Assembly (NCBI GenBank): GCA_009809945.1
Contig: WTPW01000626.1
Location: 114,730-178,729, forward strand
Length of the DNA: 64,000 nt
Direction of reading: 5' to 3'
Origin: Gigaspora margarita
Lineage: Eukaryota > Glomeromycota > Glomeromycetes > Diversisporales > Gigasporaceae
Shown in pieces: positions 33,990 through 44,756 of the stretch. Below the pieces are notes generated by a model. That model saw only the letters and a program-made list of their open reading frames with translations, ran no database searches and was not told where the DNA came from. Position numbers and translations under genes: made by a program. Each line of letters begins with the position of its first letter. The stretch's first letter is position 1.

Positions 33990-34200
33990 ACAGCAGCTTA
34001 ATTTGACCGGACCTTTGCTTTTGTCGATCGATGCGCATAAGGAATTAATTATGCTAATTCGGGTTTGGCTCGAGGCGAAGCTCCATTGAGAACTAGAAAG
34101 GGCCGCATGGATTACATGGTGGGAAACTAAAGTCATACCATTAAGTATAAATTACTCATCGTTAGTATATAATTCCCGATACTTGAATTAGTCATATTGC
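33990..34200 (+). pseudogene. Possible fragment of a host gene
   Basis: One plus-strand frame reads LNLTGPLLLSIDAHKELI then LIRVWLEAKLH, a stop, then ELERAAWITWWETKVIPL. The amino acid mix is unlike the AT-driven frames around it. I do not recognise a family. It may be a decayed exon or chance. The opposite-strand frame (33930-34136) is a weaker alternative. Confidence 0.25.
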
Positions 34201-34680
34201 TTGTTAGAACTTAATCATATTCTTCTTGGAATAATATTTCCATACAAACGGAAGTGAGAATTATAGTGCCTTTACTTTATTGGGGTTGATATTTCAATGT
34301 GTTACATTATTTCGTCTAGATTATGATTGGGAATCTTCACCCGAGAAGTATTAGTTTAGTTTACCCTGTTATCCGAGAAATTATTCTAGTCCTTAATCGT
34401 ACAGTCAAGAAATCTAAAAATCAATTATACTTTTAGAAATAAAAATAAACAAGCATGCATGCAACATACTTTGTTGAATCGGTGATTTAAGAAATATTTG
34501 ATTTGCTATTTGCTCATCTGCTTGGCGTAAACTATCTACTATAATCAAGTTACACGGGAATACAGTATTTATTATATTTTGCTTCTAAAAGATGTTGATT
34601 TCTTGTACCGTATTTACGTGCATCTGCACGTACCCACGGATTGCATAGCTATGGAGTATGCAATAAGACATTATTTTTAG

Positions 34681-34917
34681 ATTATCTTTAACGATTATAA
34701 AAATAATGTATTGCCTATTCTACGCTCAACGTTAAAAAAAGAGATGATTAGATCGATAACGTTAAATGTCGGGGATGATGCTGAAATCAGCATAGTGGGC
34801 TTTAATTCTGATACCAGGAACGTAGTACAAGTACGAAGTGTACGGTTTACTGGAGAGATAAGTGAAGTGTACAAATCCGAGGATCTGATTGGGAGATTGA
34901 AACTTGTGACTTTATAA
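34681..34917 (+). CDS. Possible 3' exon of an unrecognised gene (78 residues)
   Basis: The frame is open from 34681, directly after TTTTTAG, a good splice acceptor, to a TAA at 34917. It encodes a balanced, soluble-looking sequence with alternating strands: ITLNVGDDAEISIVGFN, NVVQVRSVRFTGEISEVY, then LIGRLKLVTL. There is no in-frame ATG near the start, so it is either a last exon or a remnant. Base composition is less AT-rich than its neighbours. A large transposon unit begins 48 bases downstream, which may have cut off or displaced the gene's 3' flank. I recognise no domain and found no upstream exon with confidence. Confidence 0.35.
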   Translation: MIFNDYKNNVLPILRSTLKKEMIRSITLNVGDDAEISIVGFNSDTRNVVQVRSVRFTGEISEVYKSEDLIGRLKLVTL

Positions 34918-35291
34918 TTCTATTATTAGTTCATGTGTGTACCAGTATGCTGATGTGCATATGTAGGACCCCGAGCTATTAGTATGTAGGTCACAAAAAA
35001 TTAAAATTTTTTTATAATAGCTCTAAGCAAGGATTTTTACTAATATTAATAAGCATTATTAGCATATAACTTTAAAAATTTATTAAAAAAATAAGCAAAT
35101 AAATCATTTAACTTATAAAAAAAAATAAAATAATATTTAAAAAAAATAAAAAATAAAAAATATAAAAAATATATATATTGTAAATAAAAATAAAAATATA
35201 ATAAATTAGAATTTACTTGCTGTTTGTGATCCTAGTCTGAGATCAGACCAGACTTAGACTCTAAATTTTACTAATTATAAGTCCGGTTCGG

Positions 35292-35557
35292 TTAGTAATA
35301 CAAATTGTCAAAATTTTTTCAATCAATTAGTTGCTCAACTAGTTGACAATTAGTTGCAATTAATCAATTAATCGATTAATCAATTAATTGTTAAGTTGCA
35401 ACTAATTGATTAATCAATTATTCAATTAATTGCAACTAATATTTATTAATTGTCACAGATCATAATTTAAAATGAAATCTACATTCTTTACTTAACCTGC
35501 TAGTCTTCTAAAACCCACTAATACTTGTTTATTATATTTTTTTTTAAAACTAACCCT
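35292..35557. repeat. TTAGTTGCAACTAATTGATTAATC palindromic repeat, left block
   Basis: Dense self-complementary words (TTAGTTGCAACTAA, ATTGATTAATCAAT). The block mirrors 37851-38197, and both are bordered on the outside by TTAGTAATACAAAT-like sequence. The two blocks look like arms of one foldback element split by the 2.3-kb insertion at 35558-37850. Confidence 0.7.
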
Positions 35558-35939
35558 CATCGGCAAATTTTATATATAGATATATATCGATTACTAACCG
35601 ATAAAATATATATCAATACTCAATACCCCTGCCGATTATTATCGGTAGTGATAGTAATTGATATATATCTGATATAGATATTAATCGATATATAACCAAT
35701 ATATCAATAGTGATTATAATCGATATATATCCACAATAGTTAATAATTGATATATAATCAATATAAAACAATTAATATTTTGATGATAATAAAAAATATA
35801 TAATTAAAAAAAATTCGATTTTAAAAAATTTTTATTTATTAAAAAACTTTATATATTTTTACATTATATAATTACTATATATCAGTATATAATATAAATT
35901 TTTTTTATTACAATATTGACTACAAGCACACACTACAAA

Positions 35940-36840
35940 CAACCCATCCAAGTTACCACAAAAACATCGTCACTTTACTACAAGAACGCCGTATAATTAC
36001 CACAAGAACGTCGTCGAATTCTACAAGAACGCCGTCGCTTCACCACAAGGATGTCGTCGAATTCTACAATAATACCGTTGCTTCACCACAAGAACACATA
36101 CAAGAATACCGTAAGAATGCTATAATTCTCACAAACGCGTACAAATACAAGAAAGTCATCACTTATTCTAGTACCCAACGAAACACAAACCTACAAGAAA
36201 GTAAGGGTAGTAGAATGAAAAAATAATTGAAAAAATGAAAGAACAAACAAAAAAACTAGTACTTACCTTTTCATACTAGTTCCGGTTCCCAAATCTCTAT
36301 TTCAGGTGCTATTTTATTATTCTAGCGAAACACGAACCTACAAAAAAATTGTTAGTGAAACGAAAAAATAAACTAAAAAATAAAAAGAACAAACAAAAAA
36401 ACCAGTACTTATCTTTTTGTACCAGTTCTGGTTCCCAAATCTCCATTTCTGGTGCTATTCCACAAAACACGAACCTGAATGAAAAAAATCACTGAAGAAA
36501 CAAAAGAAAAAACTGGTACTTATCTTCTGTACCAGTTCCGGTTCCCAAATCTCTATTCCCGACGCCATTCCAGAACCCAGCTAAATACGAACCTACAAGA
36601 AAAACCTGAATCTCCATTCCTGACGCTATTCTAGTACCCCAGCGAAACAGAACCTACAAGAAAGAAAAGCGTAGTTAGAATGAAAAAATAACTGAAAAAA
36701 CAAAAAACAAAAAAACAAAAAACAAGAACTGGTACTTATCTTTTTGTACTAGTTCTGGGTTCCCAAATCTCTATTCTGGCGCAATTTTCAGTACACCAGT
36801 AAAACGCGAATCTACAAGAAGAAAAGGTTAGCAAAAGAAA
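35940..36840. repeat. Minisatellites inside the 2.3-kb element
   Basis: First an about 27-base unit (ACAAGAACGCCGTCGCTTCA and variants) at 35960-36120. Then five longer units follow, each with GGTACTTATCTTTTTGTACC, AGTTCCGGTTCCCAAATCTC and AACCTACAAGAAA. The second set resembles 27700-28145. Confidence 0.8.
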
Positions 36841-36939
36841 AAAAACACAACACTGAAGAAACAAAAAAGAAAATGGTACTTATCTTTTTGTACCTCCTGA
36901 ATCTCCATTACTGGCGTCGCAAATACAAAAAAAAAAANN

Positions 36940-37231
36940 NNNNNNNNNNNNNNNNNNNNNNNNNNNNNNNNNNNNNNNNNNNNNNNNNNNNNNNNNNNNN
37001 NNNNNNNNNNNNNNNNNNNNNNNNNNNNNNNNNNNNNNNNNNNNNNNNNNNNNNNNNNNNNNNNNNNNNNNNNNNNNNNNNNNNNNNNNNNNNNNNNNNN
37101 NNNNNNNNNNNNNNNNNNNNNNNNNNNNNNNNNNNNNNNNNNNNNNNNNNNNNNNNNNNNNNNNNNNNNNNNNNNNNNNNNNNNNNNNNNNNNNNNNNNN
37201 NNNNNNNNNNNNNNNNNNNNNNNNNNNNNNN
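36940..37231. other. Assembly gap (run of N)
   Basis: An unresolved stretch of N bases within an A-rich part of the 2.3-kb element. The frames across it have no meaning. Confidence 0.99.
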
Positions 37232-37850
37232 AAAAAATACGATATAAAAAAATATTAAAAAAATAAAAAAAATAAAAGTTTAAAAAAAAATAAAATAAAT
37301 AAAGAATCAAAAAAAATTTAAATAGACGAAAAAAAAATAAAAAGACGAAAAAAAAAAAAAAAAAAAATAAAAAAAAATTTAAAATAAAAAAAAGAAAAAA
37401 AAAAAAAATAATTAAAAAAAAAAGAAAAAAATATTTAAATAAAAAAAAAAAAAAAATAAATTAAATTTATTAAAAAAAAAAACCGGAGAAAAAAAGATCA
37501 AAAGATCAAAATAAAAAAAAAGATCAAAAGATCAAAATAAAAAAAGGATCAAATTAATTAAAAAAACCCCCAAATCCGGTAGATCTATCTGCGCGCAAAG
37601 ATCTCAAAATTTAAAATTTATTATTTTTCTAATGTAGATCATTCAAAGATACAAAGCTACGAAAATTTTCGATTATAATTATAATCGATATATATACATA
37701 TAACGATTTATATCGAAAAATGATATATATCGATTATAAATATATATCGATTTTTAACCAGTTAATCAATATATAACGTTATTTTTTAATCGATATAAAA
37801 TGATTAAATGTTATATATCGATCAATATCTGTTTAAAAAATTTGCCGATG

Positions 37851-38197
37851 CTAACCCTAAACCCTAACCCTAAAAAATGCACCCCAAAAAAAATTTAGTT
37901 TTTGAGATTTTATACTATCATTTCATTTTAATCTGGATTTCATTATGATCTGTCACATTAATCGATTAGTTGCAACTAATCAATTAATTGATTAATCAAT
38001 TAATTACAACTAATTTACTAATTAATTTATTAACTAATTAGTTGCAACTAATTGATTAATTTATTAATCAATTAGTTGCAACTAATTGATTAATTGATTA
38101 ATCAATTAATCAATTAGTTGAAATCCAAAAAGTTCAATCGATTAGTTGTCAACTTTTCGATTAGTTGCAATTTTCGATTTTTGATTTGTAATACTAA
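37851..38197. repeat. TTAGTTGCAACTAATTGATTAATC palindromic repeat, right block
   Basis: Begins with CTAACCCTAAACCCTAACCC, a telomere-like run, and continues with many TTAGTTGCAACTAA and GATTAATCAATTAAT words. It ends in GATTTGTAATACTAAG, the mirror of the left block's outer edge. Confidence 0.7.
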
Positions 38198-38269
38198 GTT
38201 CAGTTCTGGTTTAAAGTTTGTAGACTAATCTGAGTCCAAATATATTTATATATTTTTGGTGCTAAACAA

Positions 38270-39730
38270 ATTTAATTGGTGCATTAAGTTAGAATTAATT
38301 AGTAAAATTTTGTAAATTATAAGATTTTATAGAATTTTATTAATAAAATTCTATAAAATCTTATAATTCACAACATTTTACTAAATAATTCTAACTTGAT
38401 GCACTAAGTAAACTTGTTTAGCATCTAAATATACATCAAATTGGCAAAATTTTTTTATTTTATTTTAAAGTTTGAAGAATAAATACATAATTTTGATTTT
38501 TTTGATCAAAAAAGTCAAATTTAAGTATCTTTTCTTCAAATTTCAAGTAAAATAAAAACAATTCTGCCTGTTTAATGTATTTTTAGGTGCTTAACAAGTT
38601 TTTTAGTGCACTAAGTTAGAATTAATTAGCAAATTTTGTGAATAATAAGATTTTATAGTATTTTATTAATAAACTTCTATAAAACTTATAATTAACAAGA
38701 TTTTGCTTATTAATTTTAACTTAATGCACTAAGTAAACTTGTTCAGCACCTAAAAATACATTAAATCAGCTGAATTTTTTTATTTTACTTGAAATTTGAA
38801 GAAAAGTTGCATAAATTTGACTTTTTTGATCAAAATCAAAAATTATGCATCTATTCTTCAAATTTTAAGTAAAGTAAAAAAAATTCTGCCAAATTGATGT
38901 ATATAGGTGCTGAACAAGTTTACTTAATGCATCAAGTTAGAATTATTTAGCAAAATATTGTGAATCATAAGATTTTATAAAATTCTATTAATAAAATTCT
39001 ATAAACCTTTTATAATTCACAAAATTTTATTAATTAATTATAACTTAATGCACTAAGTAAACTTGTTTGTAACTTAATAATACATTAAATGATAGTATTG
39101 TTTTTATTTTACTTGAAATTTGGAGAAAAGGTGCATAAATTTGACTTTTTTGATCAAAAATCCAAAATTATATATCTATTCTCCAAATTTCAAGTAAAAT
39201 ACAAATAATTCTTCTAATTTGATGTATTTTTAGATGCTGAACGAGTTTACTTAGTGCATAAAGTTAGAGTTAATTAATAAAAATTTGTGAATTATAAGAT
39301 TTAATAGAATTCTATTAATAAAATTCTATAAAATCAAATAATTAACAAAATTTTACTAATTAATTCTAATTTAATGCACTAAGTAAACTTGTTCAGTACT
39401 AAAAATATATTAAATTAGCAGAATGCTTTTTATTTTACTTGAAATTTGGAGAAAAGATGCTTAAATTTGACTTTTTTGATCAAAATTCCAAAATTATATA
39501 TCTATTCTCTAAATCTTAAGTAAAATAAAAAAATTCTGCCAATTTGATGTATTTTAGGTATTAAACAAGTTTACTTAGTGCATGAAGTTAGAATTAATTA
39601 GTAAAATGTTGTGAATTATAAGATTTTATAGAATTTTATTAATAAAATTCTATAAAATCTTATGATTCACAAAATTTTACTAATTAATTCTAACTTTATG
39701 CACTAAGTAAACTTGTTTAGCACCAAAAAA
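38270..39730. repeat. Tandem array of alternating palindromes (about 325-bp period)
   Basis: Two different palindromes alternate. Type 1 is centred on TAGAATTTTATTAATAAAAT, with arms reaching GTGCTGAACAAGTTTACTTA. Type 2 is centred on GACTTTTTTGATCAAAAA, with arms reaching CTTGAAATTTGAAGAAAAG and an outer TTCTGCC/GGCAGAA word. Type 1 centres lie near 38342, 38660, 38985, 39317 and 39640. Type 2 centres lie near 38508, 38830, 39160 and 39480. Copies differ by a few percent. Noncoding. Confidence 0.88.
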
Positions 39731-40202
39731 CACAAAATATATTCAGACTTAGACCATTTGCAGGCTTCAGATCAAACTCAGTCTAAACTTAGACTTGACC
39801 AAAAAGTCTAAATACAAAAGTCTAAGTCCAGTTCAAAAATTAGACCAGACTCAGACTTGTGATTATCTACCAAATTTAAAAAGCCAGGTTAATTTTAGTT
39901 CTATATTAAGAATACCTTAAATTAAATATGTCATATTCAAACAAATAAATATGGTACATTTAAATATAGTCAAATAAATTAATATATCATATTCAAATAT
40001 AGTTGAAATATATTGCATTCAAATAAATAAATATGTTATATCAAGTAAATGGTCAAATATAGTTGAGTAAATAAATATCATCAAATATAGTTGAGTAAAT
40101 AAAATAAATATAAGTGCAGCAAAAAAATCTTGTTATAATAAGTTTTTTTTATAATATGCATGTATATGCATATCTATAACTATATACTAAAAAAATTTGT
40201 AT

Positions 40203-40910
40203 TGTTAACCTATAAAAATTACTATAAAACACAAAATCGATCATAACTCTTGATCCACTGATCGGAATTGAATAAAACGACCACCATTCAAATCAGCTCA
40301 TCAAGACGGTTCTAACGAGCTATAGATCATCCCTGTACGACCATTGGATGACAAGATCGGAACCAATAAGTGATCAATCATGTGATCTGTAATTTGATTG
40401 GCTAGGCGATCTACTGCGCGCCAAAGTGCATATATGGCATTTATAAAACATGTCATATTTATAGCATATATACTCTATATTTTATTTATAACACATATGT
40501 CATTTATTTCATATATTACATTTATACTATTTATACTATATATTTTATTAGTAGTAGATATAGCATTTATTGCACATGTAATAGATATAGACCGTTACAT
40601 TTGTGAAAAACAAAAATGTATAAAAGCAGCCGATGTGGACCCCAAGTTCAACATCGAGTCTTCATACTCTTTCAATAAATAAAACCTTTATTTACTACAC
40701 AAATTAAACAGTTACTAGTATCTTCATATACTTTTAATTGTTGCCTCTTTCATAATTGCAAATTACCATAAATCTTCTTTGTTAAGTTTTCTTGAAAAAC
40801 GCCTTTCGACTTAGTTAAATCACAGTAACAAGTGAGGTTACACAAAGTGATCACTGTCTAAGGTCGCTCTAGTTACCTACTATCTTAAAAGAAGTAGATA
40901 TAGGATAACA
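40203..40910 (+). mobile_element. Probable solo LTR (708 bp), fossil
   Basis: Begins TGTTAACC and ends GGATAACA, with GTAT on each side (40199-40202 and 40911-40914). Inside are a TATAAAAG box at about 40620, a poly(A) signal AATAAATAAA near 40674 and a CATTTAT-rich repeat tract (40435-40590). The general layout, size and flanking GTAT resemble the LTRs at 43144 and 54587, though the sequence differs. A lone LTR left by recombination is the simplest reading. A frame at 40398-40682 within it is repeat-driven. Confidence 0.5.
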
Positions 40911-41120
40911 GTATGTAACCCAACTTTTTGTACAATTTTAAAATCAAAATAAATACAGAATTGCGAGAAAATCATTTTTTGTTAAGAACCCACTAGAGGT
41001 TAACTTAGTAAAATTATAAGTTAGAAATCTATACCAAAAAAAATATGATTTTATTCTTTGTGTAACAATAATGTTTAGATTACTCTATATATATTGTGTA
41101 ATGATAACGTTTAGACTAAC

Positions 41121-41560
41121 CATATACTCCAATTTTTGGAATTTATAAAAAAAGCTTATTTTTTAAAAACTTTAAAGCTAAATAAGTTTTGATTTACTGG
41201 TCCGTTTTAAATAATTTTACTACCAAAATGTTCATCTCTTTGAGACAATTCCAACAAGTTCAAAATTATAAAAATCCAATTACAGGATCATGAAAAAATG
41301 CACTGTCAAATAAATGATACACTGCAAATTGGTTTGACCTATGTCAAACCAATTTGCAGTCCGTCACCTATTTGATAGTGCATTTTCTTAAGATTCTGTA
41401 ATTGGATTTTTATAATTTTGGGCTCGTTGGAATCATCTCAAAGAGATGAACATTTTGGTAGTAAAATCATTTCAAACGGACTAGTAAATCAAAACTTATT
41501 TAGCTTTAAAGTTTTAAAAAAATAAGCTTTTTATATAAATTCCAAAAATCGGAGCATATG
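41121..41560. mobile_element. 440-bp hairpin (foldback) element, family C
   Basis: The left arm starts CATATACTCCAATTTTTGGA and the right arm reversed starts CATATGCTCCGATTTTTGGA. About 210 bases pair with few mismatches, closing at AAACCAATTTGCAGT near 41340. It contains the shared motif ACCAAAATGTTCATCTC and GTCCGTTT. Related arms occur at 3285-3400, 40230-40330 and 44240-44620. No coding. Confidence 0.85.
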
Positions 41561-41744
41561 CAATATAAATAATTATTAAATTGTATTATCTTAATTTTTA
41601 AATTGTGTTACACTATGCAAGGTCATATAATTTGTATATCACAAATATGCACATGGGTTATACAAAAGCTTATTGTACTAATTTTGCAAAAATAATATTT
41701 GGTTATATACCACTAATGTTGTATAATGGTACACAAATCCTAAT

Positions 41745-42145
41745 TTGGTTATTTTTTAAATTTTAACCCAAATTAGGTTTATTTAAACCAAAATTGGGTT
41801 CATTTGAACCAGATCAGTTTTATTTGAACCAAAATCAGGTTTATTTGAACCTAATTGTATTTATTTGAACCAAAATAAGGGTTATTTGAACCAGATCAGG
41901 TTTATTTGAACTAAAATTGTTTTATTTGATTCAAAAATAAAATTTAAACCAAAAATAAATTTATTTAAACCAAAAAAAAGTTTATTTGAACCAAGAATAG
42001 GTCAAGTTCAGTTTTATTTGAACCAAGCCCAGGATGATTTGAACCAAGCCCGGGTTTAATTGAATCAAGAGATAGTTTATTTGAACCAAGGGTATGCTTA
42101 TTTGAACCAAGCCTGGTGTATTTGAACCAATCATAGGTTTTTTAA
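41745..42145. repeat. Minisatellite, TTTATTTGAACCAA unit
   Basis: About 17 imperfect copies of a 20-24-base unit built around TTTATTTGAACCAAAATNAGG, drifting to AAGCCCAGG at the right end. Confidence 0.9.
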
Positions 42146-42241
42146 TATTATTCAAAAAAAAAATGTTATTAATCTAATATTTATAAATAGTTTTATTATA
42201 TATTTATGTTTTATTTTAAAATTATATTTAAAAATTTTATA

Positions 42242-42278
42242 AGTTTATTTCTGTGCATTATTGCACGGGTCTACAACT
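42242..42278 (+). mobile_element. Helitron-like 3' terminus
   Basis: A small hairpin GTGCATTATTGCAC is followed about ten bases later by CTAG and then T, the pattern of Helitron 3' ends. The upstream start (a TC end after A) was not found, so the extent is unknown. It could also be a chance match. Confidence 0.4.
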
Positions 42279-42489
42279 AGTATACTTATAAATTTATACC
42301 AAAAATATACCTTAGCAACATTTATTTATTTTAAAATTTGATTAAAATTAAGTAAATTGAAAATCTAACTTTTTTAAAAAATTTTGTTGATTTTATACAA
42401 ATCTGGATCTTACATATAAAAAGTAACTAAATTAACTATGTATCTAACTTACTAACCTATATACTAATAGCTCAGGGTCCTGCATAAGT

Positions 42490-43139
42490 ACATATAATGC
42501 GATAGATTTAATTTCTTTGGCCAGTCATTAATTAAACACAAAGTATTAAGCTCTTGAGTCTGGTGTAACTATCATAATATTTCTGCACCCAATATAATGA
42601 TTTTAACTTATTCTACTCCTGCCTTATGATTATTATTTTTTTTATTATTATTAAATTGATTATACCTCTAATAATCCTTGTATTGGCCTATCTTGTCTCT
42701 ATTTTTATCATTTTGCCCTTTTTTAATTTGTTCTCTATACTTACCCTTCATTATTACTAGGAATAAGTTTGGTTAGTCATTGGTTGATCATTATCAGTGT
42801 TACTATCATAATATTTTTGTGCCCAAATTCCAGCATATTCTTATACTATTCTGACTTTATAATTATCATTTTCCCTTTTATAATAATAAGTTAAAGCATT
42901 ATGCTAATGCTATGAGCTTGGTTAATTGTATAAATTATATATATGTATTTGCTATTTTTAAGTAAAAAGTATATTATGCACAATTAGAAAAAATTATTAA
43001 AAAGTATAAATTTATATTTTAAAAAATATGGTTTTAAATATTTTTGTATTGTTAAATATTAGATTATTAGAAGATTGAATAATATTTGCTTTTGGAAGTT
43101 CTTAAGCATAATTTAAATCAAATTATAGTAATTGAAAAA
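42490..43139. other. AT-rich spacer between the 7.5-kb unit and the LTR element
   Basis: No gene. Two similar stretches (42555-42620 and 42795-42850) share ACTATCATAATATTT then a GCACCCAA/GCCCAAAT word, suggesting an old duplication. Weak minus-strand basic frames were not strong enough to call. Confidence 0.5.
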
Positions 43140-43143
43140 GTAT

Positions 43144-43858
43144 TGTTATAGAATGAGTAGTTAATTTTATTAAAATATTTATTATTATTATTTCTATTAT
43201 TATCTTATTTTATTATTATTTTTAGTATTTCATGTATTGTTATTATTATTGGAAAAAGTTAGACATTTAGAATAGTACATATTGCTTATAATGCTTATAC
43301 TGCTTATAATGATTATACTGCTTATAATGCTCATATTGCTTATAATGCTTATACCGCTTATAACGCTTATACCGCTTATAACGCTTATACCGCTTATAAT
43401 GCTTATACTGCTTATAATGCTTATACTGCTTATAACACTTATAACGATTATATCGCTTATAATGCTTATGTCGCTCATGATGTTGTAACATTTTTTATTG
43501 TAAATTAATGCTTATAATGCTTATTCTAAAATGTATTTAAAAACATAGAATTTCCCTTAGTCAAATTAGACTCAGACTCCTACTTCTCTTTATATTTATT
43601 AAATATCTTGTAAAAGGGATTTCTTAGGGATAGAAGCCTAGGAGTAGCCCTCTTGTTTATTATTATTAAATGAAGAAACTATTGTTAACTCTAAATACTG
43701 TCACGAACCGTCTACAAAAAAGAGTATAATTTCTTACAAACTAAAGAATTATACCTGCCTCTTGGACACCATTATAAACCGCTAAAGGATCCATGTAGCT
43801 GTGTCATTGTTATAGTAATGAGTAGAAGAAGGCCTCCCTACTGCAACATTTGGTGCCT
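43144..43858 (+). repeat. 5' LTR of the Gypsy fossil
   Basis: Starts TGTTATAGAATGAG and ends CTACTGCAACA. It holds an array of about twenty GCTTATAA(T/C)-type 9-12-base units (43270-43480). The sequence after it, TTTGGTGCCTTCTGGC, is where a primer binding site would lie; I could not name the tRNA. Frames across the array (43230-43491) are repeat artefacts. Confidence 0.88.
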
Positions 43859-44163
43859 TCTGGCAAAAACTTTTTAAAACACTTGGATATTATTAACTAC
43901 TTATTCTTCTTTTGCTGCTATTCATCCTAAAGAACACTTTCTCTATATAATTGCTGCTGCTGTTTTATTTTACTACTATTAACACTTCTCTTGCTGCTGT
44001 TTAATTCTCTCTTGCTGCTGTTATTCTCTCTTGCTGCTGTCTATCTATCTACTAAAACTTATTTCTAGCTGCTGTATTCTAGTAACTATATTTACTAAAG
44101 AACACTACTAATAATTAACCACTTCAAAGACTTAGCTCAGAGTCATAAGGCATATGACTACTA

Positions 44164-44750
44164 AGGGAGCTGTCATAAATCAGGTGATTTTCATCTCTTA
44201 AGGGGCTACCCCACCCACCCACACCTGACACCTTATTAGCCAATCAAATTGGCAAAAAATTTATATATTAATTAATAAAAAACTTTGATATTATGTAACT
44301 TTTATCTACCAAACCATTTTAGATGATTTAACTGCCAAAATGATCCTCTCAAAGAGAGGATTCTAACAAGCCCAAAACTATTAAAATCCAATTACTAGAT
44401 CATAAGATCAATCTAGATTTATATAATATTTTATAGTATAGTAAAATATTATATAATATTTATAGTAATACAAATCTATATTGATATTACGATCTAGTAA
44501 TTGGAATTTAATGATTTTAGATTTTTTAGAATCCTATCTTTGAGAGGATCATTTTGGTAGTTAAATTATCTAAATTGGTCCAGTAGATCAAAAGTTATTT
44601 AATATTAAATTTATATATTAATTTATAATTTTAAATAAAAAATTTTTTATAATTTTGGCCGAAATTTGATAATTCCGGCCAGAATTACACCTGATACATT
44701 GGCTAACCCACCCACCTACCAAAAAATTACCTGATTTCTGTTAGCTCCCT
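44164..44750. mobile_element. 587-bp foldback element nested in the Gypsy fossil
   Basis: Ends AGGGAGCTGTCATAAATCAG and, reversed, AGGGAGCTAACAGAAATCAG, with further paired CCCACCCACC and CACCTGA words. A long inner hairpin (44262-44640) carries the family C arm (CCAAAATGATCCTCTC; TAAAATCCAATTACTAGATC). No clear target duplication was seen. It lies in the leader/gag part of the LTR element and is therefore younger. Confidence 0.8.
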
Positions 44751-44756
44751 AATATC

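Larger units (their letters stand above)
35558..37850. mobile_element. 2.3-kb element with ATCGATATATATC subterminal repeats, copy A
   Basis: Ends CATCGGCAAATTT on both strands, flanked by CTAACCCT (35550-35557 and 37851-37858), an exact 8-bp duplication in telomere-like sequence. Near both ends ATCGATATATATC-like words recur many times, as transposase-binding subterminal repeats often do. Inside are a minisatellite of CACAAGAACGTCGTCGAATT type (35960-36090), 120-150-bp tandem units holding TTCCCAAATCTC (36245-36840), an assembly gap and A-rich sequence. No transposase recognised. Copy B, reversed, lies at 49136-51322. Confidence 0.8.
34965..42481. mobile_element. 7.5-kb composite element of the AGGACCC family with 8-bp TSD
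   Basis: Left end AGGACCCCGAGCTATTAGTA and right end reversed AGGACCCTGAGCTATTAGTA match at 19 of 20 positions and continue with TGTAGGT/TATAGGT. The flanks GCATATGT (34957-34964) and GCATAAGT (42482-42489) match 7/8, so the whole span behaves as one insertion with an 8-bp duplication (hAT-like). No transposase is visible. The interior is filled by other repeats: TTAGTTGCAA palindromes, a 2.3-kb element, the alternating palindrome array, a probable solo LTR, a hairpin, a minisatellite and a Helitron-like end. Much of the length is therefore later insertion or captured sequence. Confidence 0.75.

Noticed and set aside
37851-37876. True telomere end
   Set aside because: Only about three CCCTAA-type units are present, and unrelated repeats continue on both sides.
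38270-39730. CRISPR-like array
   Set aside because: The period is about 325 bp, there are no unique spacers, and units are palindromes in an A-B order; the setting is eukaryotic.
40398-40682. 94-residue hydrophobic frame resembling a membrane protein
   Set aside because: It arises from CATTTAT-type tandem repeats inside a probable LTR and starts at a non-ATG codon.
42490-42900. Minus-strand basic region resembling the tail of a gag protein
   Set aside because: No zinc knuckle or consistent frame; AT-driven Asn/Lys/Ile composition gives such stretches by chance.
43230-43491. Three overlapping Ile/Ser- and Tyr/Lys-rich frames
   Set aside because: They are translations of the GCTTATAA array in three registers, mirrored at 54673-54943.
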